In this document: positions 1-7,688 of the stretch, one piece after another
Layout: every line of letters starts with the position of its first letter
Numbering within the stretch: position 1 is the first letter of the stretch
DNA from: VAZQ01 sp963841705
GTDB lineage: Bacteria; Pseudomonadota; Alphaproteobacteria; Rhizobiales; Xanthobacteraceae
Direction: 5' to 3'
Length of the DNA stretch: 64,000 nucleotides
NCBI GenBank assembly: GCA_963841705.1
Contig: CAWJDY010000003.1
Coordinates: 65,550 to 129,549, forward strand
Notes under the pieces: generated by a model
The model's input: the letters and a program-made list of their open reading frames with translations, nothing else
Database searches by the model: none
What the model was told of the DNA's origin: nothing
Translations under genes and position numbers: made by a program

Positions 1-1
1 G

Positions 2-499
2 CTTCGTCGGGTCGCCATGCTGTGGAACAAGGACGACCTTGGCATGACACAACGCTATGACGCGTCGGCAAAAGCCGCGCAGGAGCTTGGCGTCATCGTG
101 CAACCGCTCGGGGTTCGCGAGCCCAACGACTTTAACGAAGCGTTCGCGACCATGGACCGTGAGCCGCCGGACGCGATTCTAATGGTCACGGACTCGCTTA
201 CGCTTCTCAACCGTGAGCGCGTGTTCAATTACGCGCTGCAGCACCGGCTACCGGCGATCTATGAGCAGGACTTCATGGCGCGTGGTGGCGGTCTGATGTC
301 TTACGGCGCGGACGCTCGCGAATCGTTCGATCGTGCGGCCGCACTTGCTGCCCGCATTTTCCAGGGCGCCAAGCCCGCGGATTTACCAGTGGAAATCTCA
401 ACGCACTATTTGTTTGTCATCAATATGAAAACCGTTAAAGCGATGAATTTCCCGATGCCGAACAACGTGCTTTCGCTCGCCGATGAGGTGATCGAATAA
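2..499 (+). CDS. ABC-type substrate-binding protein, C-terminal part (cut by window edge)
   Basis: The reading frame is open from the first bases, so the gene begins upstream of the window and only the last ~165 codons are present. The sequence has the family hallmarks of the periplasmic substrate-binding proteins of the PF04392 type: LRRVAMLWN near the cut, the GGGLMSYGAD segment, and the C-terminal stretch ending LADEVIE just before the TAA stop. The family is thought to deliver small organic solutes to an ABC permease, but the ligand is unknown and no permease or ATPase gene is nearby. Complete relatives lie at 5707-6705 and 13000-13980. The stop codon is followed directly by GTGCGCCAG, the same bases that start the group II intron after the 5707-6705 gene. 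Confidence 0.85.
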   Translation, partial: LRRVAMLWNKDDLGMTQRYDASAKAAQELGVIVQPLGVREPNDFNEAFATMDREPPDAILMVTDSLTLLNRERVFNYALQHRLPAIYEQDFMARGGGLMSYGADARESFDRAAALAARIFQGAKPADLPVEISTHYLFVINMKTVKAMNFPMPNNVLSLADEVIE

Positions 500-501
500 G
501 T

Positions 502-903
502 GCGCCAGGCAAATTCGTCTATGCAGATTACGGCGTCGATTACTATTCGCTCGGTCTCGTGGTGAACGACGCCATGATCGAGGGCAAGCCCGATCTCTTG
601 CGAAAGCTCGTCTCCTCCACGATGCGCGGCTACGCCTGGGCGATCGCGCATCCAGAGGCGGCAGCGGCCGATTTTGCCAAGAGCTACCCGGAGAGCAACG
701 CCGCCGTGGCGTTAGCACAGTGGAAGGTATCTATGCCGTTTGTGTTGACCGAAACCACCAAGCCCAAAGGGCTGGGTTACATCGACGCCGGCAAGATGCA
801 GGCGACCCTTGACGTGATCAGGAGTTACCGACAGCTCGATCGCTCTGTTAACTCGAGTGATGTCTACACCATGAAGTTCCTGCCGAAGGTTTCGGTCGAC
901 TAA
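502..903 (+). pseudogene. C-terminal remnant of an NMT1/SsuA-type ABC substrate-binding protein
   Basis: An open frame starts immediately after the previous stop codon and reads APGKFVYADYGVDYYSLG onward to a TAA at 901-903. This matches the C-terminal third of the NMT1/THI5-like binding proteins (nitrate, sulfonate, taurine or pyrimidine-precursor type): a conserved YADYG segment, then helices around LLRKLVSSTMRGYAWAIAHP and a short tail. The N-terminal two thirds, signal peptide and start codon are missing. A GTG at 559 would give only 114 residues. It is best read as a decayed fragment joined to the end of an unrelated binding-protein gene. Confidence 0.7.
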
Positions 904-1054
904 ATCAAGCGCAGCTTGGTGGCTGACGCTATAATCAGGGGCCACCTGATGACCTTCACCCTGAGGAGCGTCGCAGTGCCGTTCCATCGCGCTCAAGCCT
1001 TTCAATCGCTCGCGCTGCGGCGGGTCTCCAAGCATGAGGGCCGGGGAGCGCGTG

Positions 1055-1867
1055 ATGTCATCCGCTGACGAGATCTATCAGCATGGGCACCACGCGTCGG
1101 TGGTGAATAGCCATGCCAAGCGGACGGCGGAAACAGATGCGGGATTTTTTCTCCCTTACCTCAAACCGGGGATGCGGTTGCTTGACGTGGGATGCGGTCC
1201 TGGAACGATTACTGTCGGCTTGGCGCTGCGAGTAGAGCCCGCTCATACCGTCGGACTGGATTCCTCGGAGAGCGTGATTGCGACAGCGCGCTCATTGGCA
1301 AAAGGCCAACCGGCAAGACAGGTGAGCTTCGAACGGGGCGACATCTATGAGCCTCGCTTCGCTGCGGAAAGTTTCGATGCCATCTTTGCCAATCAGGTGC
1401 TGCAGCATTTGCGGCGACCGGTCGAGGCGCTGCGGAAAATCGGCCTGCTCTTGAGTTCCGGCGGCGTGGTCGGCGTTCGCGACGTCGATTGGGGGAGCAC
1501 GATGTTCTATCCAGAGAACGAGGGGATGCGTCAATTCCTCGCGCTCTATTATGAGCTTGCGCGTCGTAATGGCGGGCAGCCGAACGCCGGACGCCATCTC
1601 CGGCATTGGTTCCGCGAGGCGGAATTTTTGGAAACGCGTGTTACGACTTCGAGCGTATCCTATGCCGACCCCGCCGCAACGCGGGACTGGGCTGAGACCT
1701 ATGCCGCTCGGACGTTGTACTCCAGCATCGCAGAGAAATCTCTGGAGTATGGCATTGCAAGCCGCTCAGAGCTGGAAGCTATCGCCGCTTCCTGGCGGGC
1801 CTGGGGGCAGGATCCGGATGCCATTTGGTGCTTCACGCATACAGAAGTCGTGGCGTGGAAGAAATAG
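1055..1867 (+). CDS. class I SAM-dependent methyltransferase
   Basis: A 270-residue protein with the Rossmann-fold methyltransferase signature. Motif I, LLDVGCGPGT, is at residues ~42-51. An acidic residue that would hold the SAM ribose follows in VGLDSS, and the post-motif region FDAIFANQVLQHLRRP is typical of Methyltransf_11/25 proteins. The C-terminal half carries a variable acceptor-binding region. ATG 1055 is chosen over ATG 1034 because GGGGAG lies 7 nt before it. The substrate cannot be inferred. The gene stands alone, about 150 bp after the NMT1 remnant. Confidence 0.88.
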   Translation: MSSADEIYQHGHHASVVNSHAKRTAETDAGFFLPYLKPGMRLLDVGCGPGTITVGLALRVEPAHTVGLDSSESVIATARSLAKGQPARQVSFERGDIYEPRFAAESFDAIFANQVLQHLRRPVEALRKIGLLLSSGGVVGVRDVDWGSTMFYPENEGMRQFLALYYELARRNGGQPNAGRHLRHWFREAEFLETRVTTSSVSYADPAATRDWAETYAARTLYSSIAEKSLEYGIASRSELEAIAASWRAWGQDPDAIWCFTHTEVVAWKK

Positions 1868-1945
1868 CCGGAACTGATGTGAGAGCGGACCAATGCGCGC
1901 TCTTGGTAGACGAGGCGGCGAATTGGTTTTTTCTTCCGTCTCGGG

Positions 1946-2221
1946 TCAAGCTGACGCTAAACTCCTAGCGAACCAACTTCCCCGGGCGGTAAGTCTCGCC
2001 ACTCCGCGCCTGCCAGACGCTCTTACTGTCAGCATGCCTTCGCGGGCAAGGTTTGCAACGGTGACACCTGCAATGCGCACGTTGGTGTCACGCGGCGATA
2101 TCCACACGCCCCGCTGCTTAAAGAGAGTGCCATCTGTCAAGCAGGCGATCAGAACGGCGCGTTCTGCTGCGGAAAGTGAAGCTGTTGGCGCTCGAGTTTC
2201 TTTTGGAGCGAGGGACCGCAT
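1946..2221 (-). CDS. hypothetical protein, possible winged-helix fold
   Basis: A short protein of 91 residues from ATG 2221 (a GTG at 2269 would add 16). The central part, LSAAERAVLIACLTDGTL, looks like a helix-turn region. The C-terminal segment (VANLAREGMLTV, then GVARLTARGSWFARSL) resembles the end of small winged-helix or MarR-like proteins in which a basic hairpin is followed by LTxxG. This is a resemblance by eye. No ligand or partner gene is visible, and the overlapping plus-strand frame has no recognisable content. Confidence 0.5.
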   Translation of the reverse strand: MRSLAPKETRAPTASLSAAERAVLIACLTDGTLFKQRGVWISPRDTNVRIAGVTVANLAREGMLTVRASGRRGVARLTARGSWFARSLASA

Positions 2222-2313
2222 GGATACAGATGATACCAGCTCATTGCAGAAGCGCGCACCCGGTATCACAGCCGGGTCGATGTGCCTTGTCGCGGCGTGC
2301 CGACGAGCCTTTA

Positions 2314-2502
2314 TTATTCAAAGACCAGGGAATAATCGACAATGCGTTCAGTCGGCAAGTTTCCTGTGGCAGTCATCATTCGCACCACGTCAACCCGGCT
2401 ATTTGTCGGAGTCGCAACCCCCGCCTGGGGGATCGAGCCAATCCATCCTCCAAAACCAGCCAAGATCAAAGCGGTAGCGGCGAACAACCCGTATTTGCGC
2501 AT
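2314..2502 (-). CDS. small secreted or membrane-anchored hypothetical protein
   Basis: A 62-residue protein with a clear N-terminal signal or anchor (MRKYGLFAATALILAGFGGW) followed by a short polar tail ending LPTERIVDYSLVFE. Many copies of this pattern (MRKY..FAATALILAG.. then NLPTxxxDYSLVF) occur in Bradyrhizobium-type genomes, where they are annotated only as hypothetical. AGGGAGAT precedes the ATG at a good distance. The function is unknown; the protein probably sits in the periplasm or inner membrane. Confidence 0.7.
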   Translation of the reverse strand: MRKYGLFAATALILAGFGGWIGSIPQAGVATPTNSRVDVVRMMTATGNLPTERIVDYSLVFE

Positions 2503-2724
2503 TGGAATCTCCCTTTGAGCGGAACGTGTATCCGAGATTTATTTCGGGTCAGAGACCGAAAGCGGAGAACTCGATTGCGGAACAGCACATCTCACTGCGA
2601 CGAAAGAACCGCCTAGTAGCTCGAATGATCCTGGCCATTTTTCACCTCTCCGATTCGAGAACTAGTCCCCACTCCAGACTTCTCTTGCTTGCGGGAGGTT
2701 AGGGGTGGTGGGCGGGCGCAGTGC

Positions 2725-3177
2725 TTACCACAATGGAGCCAGTGCGGCGAAACTGGTCGCGGCTGGGCGCTTCACGTCAATAGAGTGGTGTTGCTCAGGA
2801 ACTGCAGCAGTCGACTCTGCTCCAGTCACGATTAGCCATCCGGCTACGGCCGTGGTGATGGCGAAAAACGCTATCGAGGCCGCAAACTTCATCGTTGAGC
2901 CCGCGAACGCCGTTATTGGCAATTTCATTGCTGCATAGGCTGGCCAATTACTTCCGCTCGGATCGCTCCTGAGCACTTCCCATAACCGCCAAGTGTTCAT
3001 CGGCAGCAAAATGGCATGCAGCGCCACAACGGGTATTAAGTCCAACCCAAGTCCATAGCCTATGAAGGCAAGATTGCTGGCTATCGCCACAATGCGCAGC
3101 TGAACCATATTTTTCATGGAGAAGGCGCCAAGCACCAGACCAGAGGCTATATACCCAATCATATCGAAACGAGTCAT
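2725..3177 (-). CDS. YgjV-like small integral membrane protein
   Basis: A 150-residue membrane protein. The first ~90 residues form three hydrophobic segments: MIGYIASGLVLGAFSM, LRIVAIASNLAFIGYGLGL and LIPVVALHAILLPMNTWRLW. This is the arrangement of the YgjV family and of the membrane half of some alphaproteobacterial proteins that carry a cyclic-nucleotide-binding domain further on. Here that domain is absent, and the C-terminus is another hydrophobic segment (ITAFAGSTMKF..TTAVAGWLIV) with a short polar tail. The role is unknown. A CRP-like palindrome lies ~110 bp upstream of the start. Confidence 0.65.
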   Translation of the reverse strand: MTRFDMIGYIASGLVLGAFSMKNMVQLRIVAIASNLAFIGYGLGLDLIPVVALHAILLPMNTWRLWEVLRSDPSGSNWPAYAAMKLPITAFAGSTMKFAASIAFFAITTAVAGWLIVTGAESTAAVPEQHHSIDVKRPAATSFAALAPLW

Positions 3178-3288
3178 GGCTGACCTGAATTACGATTGTG
3201 CGGGGTCGTTCAATGGTTGCCAGTACAGAATAGCTCTTCGAGGTCTCGCTCAGTGCGCTTAGGGGTAACCGGAGCGCGACCTGCAAAA

Positions 3289-3304
3289 AGTGATGTGCAT
3301 CACA
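3289..3304. promoter_or_regulatory. CRP/FNR-family-like palindromic site
   Basis: The bases AGTGATGTGCATCACA match the CRP consensus TGTGA-N6-TCACA at nine of ten positions and contain a perfect GTGATG/CATCAC inverted repeat. The site is in the intergenic region between the minus-strand YgjV-like gene (start 3177) and the plus-strand GYD gene (start 3592), so it could act on either. The match is by eye only. In this bacterial group FNR/FixK sites (TTGAT-N4-ATCAA) are more usual. Confidence 0.4.
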
Positions 3305-3591
3305 AAAATGCGAATTCAATCGGTGGTTGAGAAAAGAGGAGATGCGGTTGCATCGGTGCACCCCCTCAGTGCTCCTGCGCACCGACAGGTGATTGAGTAG
3401 GCGGGCCGATCCCGATCGCTTTCACGAGCGGTGGCGACCCCATCGAACTGGGTTCCCCAAAATACCCGCTGACTGATACTTGCCAATCCGATATCCTGGC
3501 ACTGACCCACGTTTGGCGACACGCGATGCAGTTTGATCCAAAGGCTCAATGACGCACAGAAATATTCTCGAACGACCACATGGAGGTAACA

Positions 3592-3891
3592 ATGCCCACA
3601 TTCATTTGCTTCCTAAACTGGACGGACCAAGGCGCGAAGAATGCGAAAGAAGCCAACAAACGATTTCAAGCCTCTAAAAGCATGGCTGAAAAATTGGGCG
3701 GAAAGCTACTCAGCGCCTATGTGACGACTGGCCAATATGACGTTGTCGTGACATTGGATATGCCTAATGGTGAGGCGATGGTGAAGTTCGCGAGCGCTAT
3801 CTCGGGCTCAGGCAATGCGCGCACCACGACGGTGCGCGGCTACACGCCCGATGAGTTCAGCAAACTTGCTGTCGAAGCCCCGACGCTCTAG
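3592..3891 (+). CDS. GYD domain protein
   Basis: A 99-residue protein matching the GYD family of small ferredoxin-like alpha/beta proteins. The family-naming motif appears as TTGQYDVVVTLDMPNGEAM at residues ~47-65, preceded by MAEKLGGKLLSAYVT and followed by a strand with RTTTVRGYTPDEF. ATG 3592 is preferred over the in-frame ATG 3580 because GGAGG at 3583-3587 is well spaced for it. Family members are thought to be small ligand- or nucleotide-associated cytosolic proteins with no firm biochemical role. The gene appears monocistronic. Confidence 0.85.
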   Translation: MPTFICFLNWTDQGAKNAKEANKRFQASKSMAEKLGGKLLSAYVTTGQYDVVVTLDMPNGEAMVKFASAISGSGNARTTTVRGYTPDEFSKLAVEAPTL

Positions 3892-4103
3892 CCTGAATAG
3901 CCACCGACCGCTTATTGAAGCGACCGCTTCATTGAAGCGTGCTAACGTCCCCTCCATTTGCATCGGCATGACCCTAGGGAGGGTCACTAGCAATCCAATC
4001 AGGCGGCGATAATTCATATCCACGCTTGGCAGCGTGGCTGCATGGCTACTCGCGGTGCGCGCAGCAGCCCGCGATGCCCGACCGACCGGCAAGGACAACA
4101 TGC

Positions 4104-4559
4104 GTGAGTGACAAGAAGGACAAGCGTACCTCCCACGGGGGTTCAGTTCGACTGCGCAGGACAGGGATTTTTGCGCTCTGCGTCGTGCTCGTGCCACAGG
4201 TCGCGGCCCCCTACGGTGTTAGGCTGAGTGCGATCCCCGAAGCATACTGGGGAACTTGGGTGCCCGCCGCTGAAATCTGCCAGGATGCGAACAAGTCGGC
4301 GATCGTCCTTTCAGCCAAGGCCTATGTCACCACGACGGTGAACTGCGCCGTAGACTATGTGGCGGAAACGCCAAGCCAGAAGGGCCCTATCTACTCCGCG
4401 CGGCTGCAATGCTCCAACATGGCAGGGCGGGCGCCGAAAAAAGGAGCCAATCTCATCATCCGGCCGGGCAATACCGACCAGATTTCCATGGGCCCGGCGT
4501 TCGATAGCCTCAAGCCTTATCAACGCTGTTCGGCGAGCGGCGAGGCGCGCAGGCCGTAA
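4104..4559 (+). CDS. exported hypothetical protein
   Basis: From GTG 4104 the protein has 151 residues: a basic N-terminus (SDKKDKRTSHGG), one hydrophobic export segment (TGIFALCVVLVPQVAAPYGV), then a soluble domain beginning IPEAYWGTWVPAAEICQDAN. The WGTW..xxxxC pattern with later cysteines (VNCAVDY, LQCSNM, YQRCSA) suggests a small disulfide-bonded periplasmic domain, seen in many Bradyrhizobium hypothetical proteins. An earlier ATG at 4026 would place the signal segment too deep in the protein. Function unknown. Confidence 0.6.
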   Translation: MSDKKDKRTSHGGSVRLRRTGIFALCVVLVPQVAAPYGVRLSAIPEAYWGTWVPAAEICQDANKSAIVLSAKAYVTTTVNCAVDYVAETPSQKGPIYSARLQCSNMAGRAPKKGANLIIRPGNTDQISMGPAFDSLKPYQRCSASGEARRP

Positions 4560-4620
4560 AGCTCCTGGAGCCCCGCCCGGCAACCGCTCCAGCCGGAACT
4601 AACCGGAGCAACCGACAGCG

Positions 4621-5256
4621 TCAGATATCGAAGGCCCGACTGACCTCGATTGGGTCAGCCTTGGTTTTGAGACCGAGATATCTCGCTGTGCTCTCGATTC
4701 TGGCATGGCCCAGGAGCGCTCGAACTGTCTGCAAATCGCCAGTGCCTTTCAAAATGTGGAGAGCCTTCGTCCGGCGTAACGACTCTACGCTGTAATCCGA
4801 GGGATCGAGTCCCGCCTCGACGACCCAGAGCTTCAGCAGGCGGTTCAATTGCCGCTGACCCATCGAATGACGGCCCTCAACGCCACGGCCAGGGAATAGA
4901 TAATCGGTGCGCTTTTTGCCGGACGCAGTGATCCATTTCTCAAGCGCCTTCGTGGATGCGTTGGACAAGGCGCATCGCACTGGCGGCATTCCCCTCGCAC
5001 GCGCAACCTCAATAACGGGACGCATTGAACCATCGCGACGCCGCACATCGCCAACAACCAGAGCGAGCAGGTCTTGTCCGTGCAGCATGGTATCGATTGC
5101 CGTCGCGAAGAGAGCCAAATCTCTGAGCCCGGGGACGCCACGATCCGCGAGAAGGCCCCGAATCCGTTTCACCTGATCCGGCGTGAAGCCGTCTCTTTTG
5201 CCAACCTCAAGACCTTTGTTCCATGCTCGCCGTTTGGGCGCTCGCTTTTTGGCCAT
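4621..5256 (-). CDS. tyrosine-type site-specific recombinase with substituted catalytic residues
   Basis: A 211-residue protein of the phage-integrase catalytic-domain type, without the usual N-terminal core-binding domain. The C-terminal boxes are present: LLGHARIESTARYLG holds the second His and the nucleophilic Tyr, and ESLRRTKA holds the second Arg. Two residues expected to be catalytic differ. The first Arg box, usually LRGxDL in close relatives, reads LHGQDL, and the His of the HxxR box is Glu. ATG 5256 has GGAG 9 nt upstream; the open frame runs further back to 5457. Strand transfer by this copy is doubtful. It may be a relic or a DNA-binding derivative. Confidence 0.75.
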   Translation of the reverse strand: MAKKRAPKRRAWNKGLEVGKRDGFTPDQVKRIRGLLADRGVPGLRDLALFATAIDTMLHGQDLLALVVGDVRRRDGSMRPVIEVARARGMPPVRCALSNASTKALEKWITASGKKRTDYLFPGRGVEGRHSMGQRQLNRLLKLWVVEAGLDPSDYSVESLRRTKALHILKGTGDLQTVRALLGHARIESTARYLGLKTKADPIEVSRAFDI

Positions 5257-5588
5257 GGCTTTTCGCTCCGACGTTTGGGTTCTGCCCATAGCCCGAGACA
5301 TCGAGGCAGACCTAATGTGGGTTTCACCATCGCGCGCAGCATTTGGCAAGGTCGGCAGCATCATGAAGCGGCTCCGCGTTCGATTGATCGCCGCGCGGAT
5401 GGTCTGCTCGCCGAGGTGCTGCGGAAGATTGGCTTGTGGTGCGGTACCGCCGCCCATGCTGCTCGCGCGTGCCGACGGTGATCGAGTGAGCGATTTTTGC
5501 CGCGGTGCACGCCGTATTCAACCCGTCTTGTCGGCCTGCTTGTTGGGGTGGAGCGGACAGAAATGCTGCGGCGCGGTAATGCGTGCAT

Positions 5589-5706
5589 TTGACCCATCAG
5601 TGACATTGGCTGTGCACTGCGGCAATGGTTTTACAGCCGATTTCAGCCCCTATCGAAGCGCTCGTTTGAGGCGTTAGGATACGGTCTCCTGAGCTTGGGA
5701 GAGGAT
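5589..5706 (+). repeat. conserved leader of an ABC binding-protein gene (copy 1)
   Basis: This 118-bp stretch directly before the binding-protein gene at 5707 is repeated in inverted orientation at 46953-47062, before a dead copy of the same gene type. The best-conserved block is 5589-5632 (containing CATTGGCTGTGCACTGCGGC), almost identical in both. Similarity continues to the start codon, including CCTGAGCTTGGG ahead of the ribosome-binding site. It may hold the gene's promoter. Confidence 0.65.
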
Positions 5707-6705
5707 ATGCAACGGCGCGGGTTCATTACGCTGCTTGGCGGCGCGGCGGTCTCGTGGCCACGACGGGCGCGTGCGCAGCAGTCCGAGCGGCTGCGGCGCA
5801 TCGGTGTGCTGATGGCCTTTGTCGAGAACGACCCAGAAACCAAGGCGCGTCTGGTAGCTTTTCGGCAGGGACTGGCAAAACGCGGATGGGAGGAGGGGCG
5901 CAACATTCAGATCGACTATCGCTTCGCAGCCGCTGGCAACGTAGGCACAGGTCAGTACCAAGCACTTGCGAAGCAGCTGATTGCCCTGCAACCCGACGTG
6001 ATCCTCACGCAAACTCCCGTTGCCACGGCCGCATTGCAGCACGAGAACCGTTCGATCCCAACGGTGTTCGTCAATGTCTCCGATCCAATTGGTATGGGCT
6101 TCATAGCGAGCCTCGCGAGGCCCGGTGGCAACATCACCGGCGTGCTGCACTACGAAGGAACTATCGTCGGAAAGTGGTTGGAGATGCTCAAGGAGATTGC
6201 GCCGCGCCTTACGCGTGCGGTTCTTATAGCGAATCCTAAAGTGTCCTCCTATGACTATTTCTTGCAGGCGGCCCAAACTGCGGCTCCTTCCCTTGCGATT
6301 GAGCTTGTGGCCAGTCCGGTCGAGAATGCGGCCGACATCGAACGCATCATCGAGGCTTTACCGCGCACGCCAAACAGCGGATTGGTTCTGCCGCCGGATG
6401 CGACGACCATCAATCATCGCGATTTGATAATCGCGCTTGCCGCTCGCCAGCGCCTCCCTGCGGTGTACGCAGTACGCTCCTTCGTCGCTGCCGGCGGCCT
6501 GATGTCATATGGGACCGATCAAAATGAGATGTTTCGGTTGGCGGCGTCCTATGTCGGTCTCATCTTGCGCGGCACCAAACCCGCCGATCTTCCTGTGCAA
6601 GCGCCGACAAAGTACGAGACGGTCATCAACTTGAAAACGGCAAAGGCGCTCGGCCTGACTGTGCCGACCGGCCTGCTCGTGGCTGCCGACGAGGTGATCG
6701 AATAG
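5707..6705 (+). CDS. ABC-type substrate-binding protein
   Basis: A complete 332-residue periplasmic binding protein of the PF04392 family. The N-terminus MQRRGFITLLGG is a twin-arginine-like signal with a hydrophobic core ending near ARAQQ. The mature part starts LRRIGVLMAF and shows the two-lobed binding-protein pattern, with GGLMSYGTD and the LTVPTGLLVAADEVIE ending. ATG 5707 is chosen because GGGAGAGG lies 4-7 nt before it; the ATG at 5695 has no such site. No permease or ATPase gene is adjacent, as is usual for the many orphan copies of this family in Bradyrhizobium. A group II intron starts on the very next base after its stop codon. Confidence 0.92.
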   Translation: MQRRGFITLLGGAAVSWPRRARAQQSERLRRIGVLMAFVENDPETKARLVAFRQGLAKRGWEEGRNIQIDYRFAAAGNVGTGQYQALAKQLIALQPDVILTQTPVATAALQHENRSIPTVFVNVSDPIGMGFIASLARPGGNITGVLHYEGTIVGKWLEMLKEIAPRLTRAVLIANPKVSSYDYFLQAAQTAAPSLAIELVASPVENAADIERIIEALPRTPNSGLVLPPDATTINHRDLIIALAARQRLPAVYAVRSFVAAGGLMSYGTDQNEMFRLAASYVGLILRGTKPADLPVQAPTKYETVINLKTAKALGLTVPTGLLVAADEVIE

Positions 6706-7345
6706 GTGCGCCAGCACAAAGCTGGTGCGATTCAGCCGGTGAAAGTCCGGCCCAAGTAAGGAGTAGCGTCCGCTTGGTAGCGAGTGTTGCGTGGCCGCTG
6801 GCAACAGTGGTTGCGAAGCGTACACAGCGATTGCATGGGGTGTGGGATTGAGCCACGAAAGATCAGATATCGCAGGGGCTGAGAGTCTTTATTCGCTCGA
6901 AGGCAACATGTGCGGCACCGCTACGCGAGGTGCTGACGCCCTGCCGGGGTCTAAGGCCACATCACGTGCAAAGGGATCGCATCGGAAGCTGGGAGGTCTC
7001 GCGTCCGGCCGTCAGAGTTGTGTGAGAGGGACGGTCCGCATCGGGAAGGTGAGGAGCCGAAGCCGATGATGCACGGGCACGAGAAGTCTGACCCTGTCAT
7101 AGTAGCTGTGAAGCCGGCGAACAAAGCGGAGCGATCCGTTGCGGAGTTGGTGGAGCCAAGGGCAGGGACCAAGGGGAATGCGCTCTGGTAAAGCACGCAC
7201 TGGACTCAGCGCCAGGCTCGCGTGGCACCCGCACCGGAACGCATGCGGCAACTGCTTTGCCGTTCGGACCCGAGGTGGGAGCCGTATGCGGGAAAGCCGC
7301 ACGTACGGATCTGTGCGGGGGGCGCGAGGTAACTCGCGTCCCTAC
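6706..7345 (+). mobile_element. group II intron lacking a functional intron-encoded protein (copy 1)
   Basis: The 5' end reads GTGCG, the usual bacterial group II start, followed by a segment ending GGTGAAAGTCCGGCC, typical of domain I. Domain V is intact at 7279-7313: GAGCCGTATGCGG, a GAAA tetraloop, then the complementary GCCGCACGTACGG arm, with the catalytic AGC triad in place. A domain VI-like hairpin (GGCGCGAG-GTAA-CTCGCGTCC) follows, and TAC at 7343-7345 is a plausible 3' end. The maturase/reverse transcriptase gene is reduced to its first 41 codons. Total length is ~640 nt. It could move only with a maturase supplied in trans. The 3' boundary is uncertain by about 5-30 nt. Confidence 0.8.
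7066..7191 (+). pseudogene. ltrA: N-terminal stub of group II intron-encoded protein
   Basis: The open frame of 41 codons reads MMHGHEKSD..VKPANKAER and ends at TAA 7189-7191 just after EPRAGTKGNA. This is the leader of the reverse transcriptase/maturase seen in alphaproteobacterial group II introns. Everything that should follow (reverse transcriptase, maturase and DNA-binding domains) is deleted, and the sequence passes within ~85 nt into domain V. The same start is found on the minus strand at 40080 in the second intron copy. Confidence 0.75.
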
Positions 7346-7373
7346 CGCGAAGACCTTGCGAACTGCGCGCGTC

Positions 7374-7472
7374 GCTTGCTGCACTGCATCAGTACGCTAA
7401 TGGCACGAACGCGATGTGCCGCCATGTCCGCTATTCCGCCGCTTTCGGAGGATCAGCGGAAGTAAGGCGGAC
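7374..7472 (+). repeat. conserved downstream repeat of ABC binding-protein genes (copy 1)
   Basis: About 100 bp shared with 11422-11520, with shorter matches at 13986-14014 and, on the minus strand, 39779-39833. The recognisable parts are TTGCTGCACTGCATCAG, GGCACGAACGCGA, a CATGTCCGCT block and GGATCAGCGGAA near the end. Each copy follows the end of a binding-protein gene, a fragment of one, or an intron copy, so the repeat looks like the normal 3' flank of these genes. Nothing further is recognised in 7473-7688. Confidence 0.6.
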
Positions 7473-7688
7473 GTGGGGGAATCTACGCAATTGACCCAAA
7501 CCGGACTCTAGGCATGCCCAAGTCGATCACCGCAGCGCCCACTGGCATCTACGGGCTCGTAATTTCCTGAGCTTGCAGTTGATTGGCCTCTCTTTCCGAG
7601 CTGGGACTTGTCCAAGCACTCGACGAGCTTCGCGCGGGCAGGTTGGAAAGCGCGGCGGTCATCGCACCGTGAGGCGGTTGGCGACGCC

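Noticed and set aside
1893..2477. 194-codon plus-strand frame over 1893-2477
   Set aside because: It runs opposite two better minus-strand genes (1946-2221 and 2314-2502) and has no domain or normal composition.
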